Assembly: GCA_009176605.1 (NCBI GenBank)
Contig: SEYY01023470.1
Location: forward strand, 40,001 to 72,500
From: Armadillidium nasatum
Lineage: Eukaryota > Arthropoda > Malacostraca > Isopoda > Armadillidiidae
Direction: 5' to 3'
DNA: 32,500 bases
Of this stretch, positions 28,147 through 32,500 are shown piece by piece; the first letter of the stretch is position 1, and each line of letters opens with the position of its first letter. The notes beneath the pieces are model-generated. The model did not search any database. It was not told the DNA's origin and saw only the letters and a program-made list of their open reading frames with translations. The position numbers were made by a program, and so were the translations under genes.

Positions 28147-29402
28147 AACTTTGCATTGAATGCAGAACCTCTTTCAGAGCGCCATACGGGCGACTATCTT
28201 GAAACTGTATTTGAAAAGATGCTGACAAAATGGAAGATTTCATTAAATGAAGTGCACTGCTTAGTCAGGGATTCGGGCACAAATATAAAAAAAGCACTTT
28301 CTCTGGCAAGAGTGAAAAATGTAGATTGCTTTGCACACCAAACTCAGATAGTAGTCAAAAATTAAATTATGAGTGAAAAATGTGCATCCGATTTAATAAC
28401 CAAATAAAAAAACGCATTTCAATCACTCCGTTGTAGCCCAAAATGAGCTGAAGAAAATACAAACAAGATTAAATGTTCGTCCACTTTCTGTCATGCAAGA
28501 TATTCAAACACGCTGGAATAGTAGTTTGCATATGCTTGAGAGGATGAGCGAAATTAATGAGGCCATTTGCCTTTATGCTTCAAGCAGCACAAAAATAAAA
28601 CCTCTAACAGCTGACGAAAATGACATTTTAAATAATTGTATTAATATCCTTAAGCCTTTTGAAGAATTAACAAATTAACTAAGTCCTTGCATTGAATTAA
28701 CAAGTTCAGCTGAATCATGTTTGTCAGATGTGATACCACTTGTTTCAACATTGAAAGTTGTGTTAACAAATGTTATTAAGTCTAAGGGAGTTTCAAGGAT
28801 GACTGAAACAATAATGAAGGAGATGAACGACAGATTTGAAAACCTGGAAAATGATGATGCTTATACAATTGCAACCTTTTTAGATCCCAGGTACAAAACA
28901 AATTTTTTTAAACCACTTGTTTCTCAGAATGTTAAAATCAAATTAGGATGCTTATGCGATGAGATGATAGAAACAGCTTAAAATAACGCCTTTCAAGAAA
29001 AAGCAAAAGCTCTCAGATACAAAAGAAACAAAATCTGTTAGCTTAAGCATTGCTAAATCAATGAAAGATCTTCTAGCTTCCAGCAGCGATGAAGAATCAC
29101 AGTCAGAAGTGTCAAAGGATACAATATCGATTATTGAAAATTATCTGAAACTCCCACGTTTGGAGGCAGATAAAGACCAACTGGTTTGGTGGAGAGATAA
29201 TTGCAAAAGTTTCCATTTTCTTCCTGAGCTGGTAAGGAGTTATTTAGCATGTCCTTCAACTAGTGTTGCTAGTGAGCGTCTTTTCAGTGGAGCAGGCCTC
29301 ATTTACGACGAAAAGCGAACCAAACTTTCACCTGAAAGAGCCCAAAAGCTTTTATTTCTAAAAAATAACTTACCAATTATTAACTTCAAATGGAATATGT
29401 GA
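28147..29402 (+). pseudogene. Broken hAT transposase (ZBED-like)
   Basis: Begins inside the catalytic domain at FALNAEPLSERHTGDYLETV and KWKISLNEVHCLVRDSGTNI. It continues with QDIQTRWNSSLHMLERMSEI, TIATFLDPRYKTNFF, and the hAT C-terminal dimerisation motif LACPSTSVASERLFSGAG, then [18 protein letters not shown]. The N-terminal BED zinc finger and the first part of the catalytic fold are missing: coding similarity starts only about 40 bp after the left subterminal repeats, indicating an internal deletion. Stop codons near 28363, 28676 and 28979 and frame changes at about 28370-28490 and 28980-29060 make it non-functional. Closest family type is ZBED1/4-like hAT transposases; exact subfamily not determined. 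Confidence 0.9.
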
Positions 29403-29435
29403 AACTGTGAAGTGTGAAGGTAATACTGAATTTCT

Positions 29436-29437
<2 letters not shown>

Positions 29438-29529
<92 letters not shown>
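29438..29529. repeat. (TA)n array inside the hAT element
   Basis: About 92 bp of TA between the transposase stop codon and the 5'-truncated LINE fragment. Confidence 0.95.
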
Positions 29530-29531
<2 letters not shown>

Positions 29532-30193
29532 TGGTCTAAACATAAACAACAAACTGTCTTGGAAACCACATATCACAATGGTTGCTAAAGCTGCCTCTAA
29601 GAAGCTGGGAGTTCTGTTCAGGTTGCGATAGTTTTTTTCTTCTGAGCAGTTACTCCAGATATATAAGGGTCTTATTCGCCCTTGTATGGAGTACTGTTCT
29701 CACATTTGGGGGGGCTCTGGCTCCTCCTCTCTTCTGGATAGGGTTGAGTCAAAAGCTATGAGATTAATAAACTGTCCCCTACTTTCAAACTCTCTTGACC
29801 CTCTGTCTCTGCGACGTGACGTTGGCGCACTATCTCTTTTCTACAGGTACTACAATGGCAGGTGCTCGAGGGAATTGGCCTCTCGCATTCCTCCACCGTT
29901 GCGTCGTCCTCGTTGTACAAGGGGTGCCCTGCTTTCGCACCAATTTTGTGTGGACGTAGGGAATCCCAGGCTAGCCTGTTGTGGTACCTCCTTCTTTCCA
30001 GCCACCTCTATTCTGTGGAATTCTCTACCATCTTCTATTTTTCCAACTGTATTTAATCTTCCACTCTTCAAGTCTTCCGTCTGCGCCCACCTGAGGGCTG
30101 TGCGTTAGGTGTGTGTGTTTGTGTGAGTTTTGTCCTTGTGTGTGTGCCCCCTCCTTGAAAAGGGCTCTGCCCGTGAGTGGTGGCGTTTTGTAA

Positions 30194-30195
<2 letters not shown>
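29530..30195 (+). pseudogene. 5'-truncated LINE, post-reverse-transcriptase C-terminus
   Basis: Opens at [20 protein letters not shown], the segment that follows the FADD box in I/Jockey/CR1-type LINEs. It continues FFSSEQLLQIYKGLIRPCME, YCSHIWGGSG, LDRVESKAMRLINCP, SLRRDVGALSLFYRYYNGRC and SFFPATSILWNSLPSSIFPT, ending at a stop at 30106-30108. One stop (TAG at 29629) interrupts it. A GC-richer 3' flank with GTGTGT runs follows, then a (TA)n array. 5' truncation is usual for LINE insertion. Base composition (about 50% GC) is unlike the surrounding DNA. Confidence 0.85.

Positions 30196-30289
<94 letters not shown>
30196..30289. repeat. (TA)n array at the LINE 3' end
   Basis: About 94 bp with one TT break, right after the LINE 3' flank; possibly the element's 3' tail. 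Confidence 0.95.
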
Positions 30290-30290
<1 letters not shown>

Positions 30291-30424
30291 CCTTTTTCCA
30301 AATGGGTGGAGGTTGGTGGGGTGTTCAAGAGTTGGGTCCCCGTCCCACACGCAGGTAACATAGATTCTGGATATTATATTTAAAATTCCAAGAATCTATG
30401 GCAAAAGCTCTTAAAAAATTAAAC
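30290..30424. other. GC-richer segment before the hAT right end
   Basis: Starts with CCTTTTTCCAAATGGGTGGA and contains GTTGGGTCCCCGTCCCACAC. It could be more of the LINE 3' region or of a second insertion. No frame is recognised. Confidence 0.4.
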
Positions 30425-30521
30425 TATCCGCATCCGCATCCGCATCTGCGGATATCCGCAATTGAATATCCGCAACCGCATCCGCATCCGCGGATAGTAA
30501 AAAATTACTATCCGGTCCACC

Positions 30522-31315
<794 letters not shown>

Positions 31316-31583
31316 CTGCAACGATCCCTAGCTGAAGTAAGATGAACGAGAGTGATATAGGAGAATTTTTCCACCACAGGAACGTGTTTTCTGAGCCCCG
31401 AATGGAGAGAGAACAAACACGGTCGAACCGTTGATTTTGAAGAGAGAATAATTTAATACTATATAATGGAAGAACTGAGCCTGTACATCCCATCAGCGAT
31501 TACAGCCCCAACATTACAGTCACTACAGGAATAGTTAGTGTGAAAGCAAAGCAAAGTCCCTAATGAGAAATTATAGAATAAGT

Positions 31584-31586
<3 letters not shown>
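31316..31586. other. Unassigned stretch right of the LINE fragment
   Basis: No recognised frame or repeat; GC content is higher than the window average until about 31440. Confidence 0.4.

Positions 31587-31674
<88 letters not shown>
31587..31674. repeat. (TA)n array
   Basis: About 88 bp of pure TA. Confidence 0.95.
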
Positions 31675-31678
<4 letters not shown>

Positions 31679-31730
31679 ATTAAAAGAGTTAGAGAATGTA
31701 CCTTAAATACATGGTGCCTTAGACAGAAAC

Positions 31731-31757
31731 AAAAAAAAAAAAAAAAAAAAAAAAAAA
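31731..31757. repeat. Poly-A tract
   Basis: 27 consecutive A. The 55 bp upstream show no recognised retroposon body. Confidence 0.9.
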
Positions 31758-31817
31758 CTACGGTGAGAGGTAAAAACAGATTCGAAGAAAGTTCATAAGG
31801 TACTGACATTCCTGAAG

Positions 31818-32500
<683 letters not shown>

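Overview
The window is arthropod nuclear DNA, most likely from a decapod crustacean. This rests on inference: very AT-rich sequence, about 21 long (TA)n arrays totalling roughly 2.6 kb, long (AAT)n tracts, small coding exons in large introns with GT/AG boundaries, arthropod-like NDUFV1 residues ([11 protein letters not shown]), and several LINE and hAT relics. Nothing looks bacterial, organellar or plasmid-like.

Two host genes are readable. On the minus strand, NDUFV1 (51-kDa FMN/4Fe-4S subunit of mitochondrial complex I) runs from a putative first exon near 24.2 kb to a stop codon at 11,428. It has eight exons whose phases close into a 473-residue protein. Exons 3-8 are secure; exons 1 and 2 rest on phase and presequence logic. 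On the plus strand, a single ORF at 7,917-8,282 encodes a Gemin7-like SMN-complex protein. The two genes converge, with about 3.1 kb between their stop codons.

Layout from left to right. 1-2.2 kb: decayed minus-strand LINE (endonuclease to reverse transcriptase). 2.2-3.4 kb: nothing recognised. 3.4-7.9 kb: alternating (TA)n arrays and two related repeat families (a roughly 0.4-kb inverted-repeat MITE, and a longer repeat sharing its core). 7.9-8.6 kb: Gemin7 and its probable polyadenylation signal. 9.3-9.9 kb: hAT-type MITE. 11.4-24.2 kb: NDUFV1, whose introns hold a second LINE fossil, a mariner/Tc1-like transposase fossil, a 1.67-kb inverted-repeat element with a palindrome array, and a third MITE copy. 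24.2-24.8 kb: possible NDUFV1 promoter with a perfect CRE palindrome. 24.8-26.8 kb: block of (AAT)n, a ~175-bp tandem repeat and a 38-bp minisatellite. 28.0-30.5 kb: complete but dead hAT element with perfect 17-bp terminal inverted repeats, a broken transposase and a LINE 3' fragment. 30.7-31.3 kb: LINE 5'/endonuclease fragment. The remainder is unassigned.

The recurrent theme is that most (TA)n arrays sit at a transposon end or beside a splice site. The clearest case is NDUFV1 exon 2, a 62-bp exon squeezed between two ~110-bp (TA)n arrays. No CRISPR array, rRNA or tRNA gene was found.
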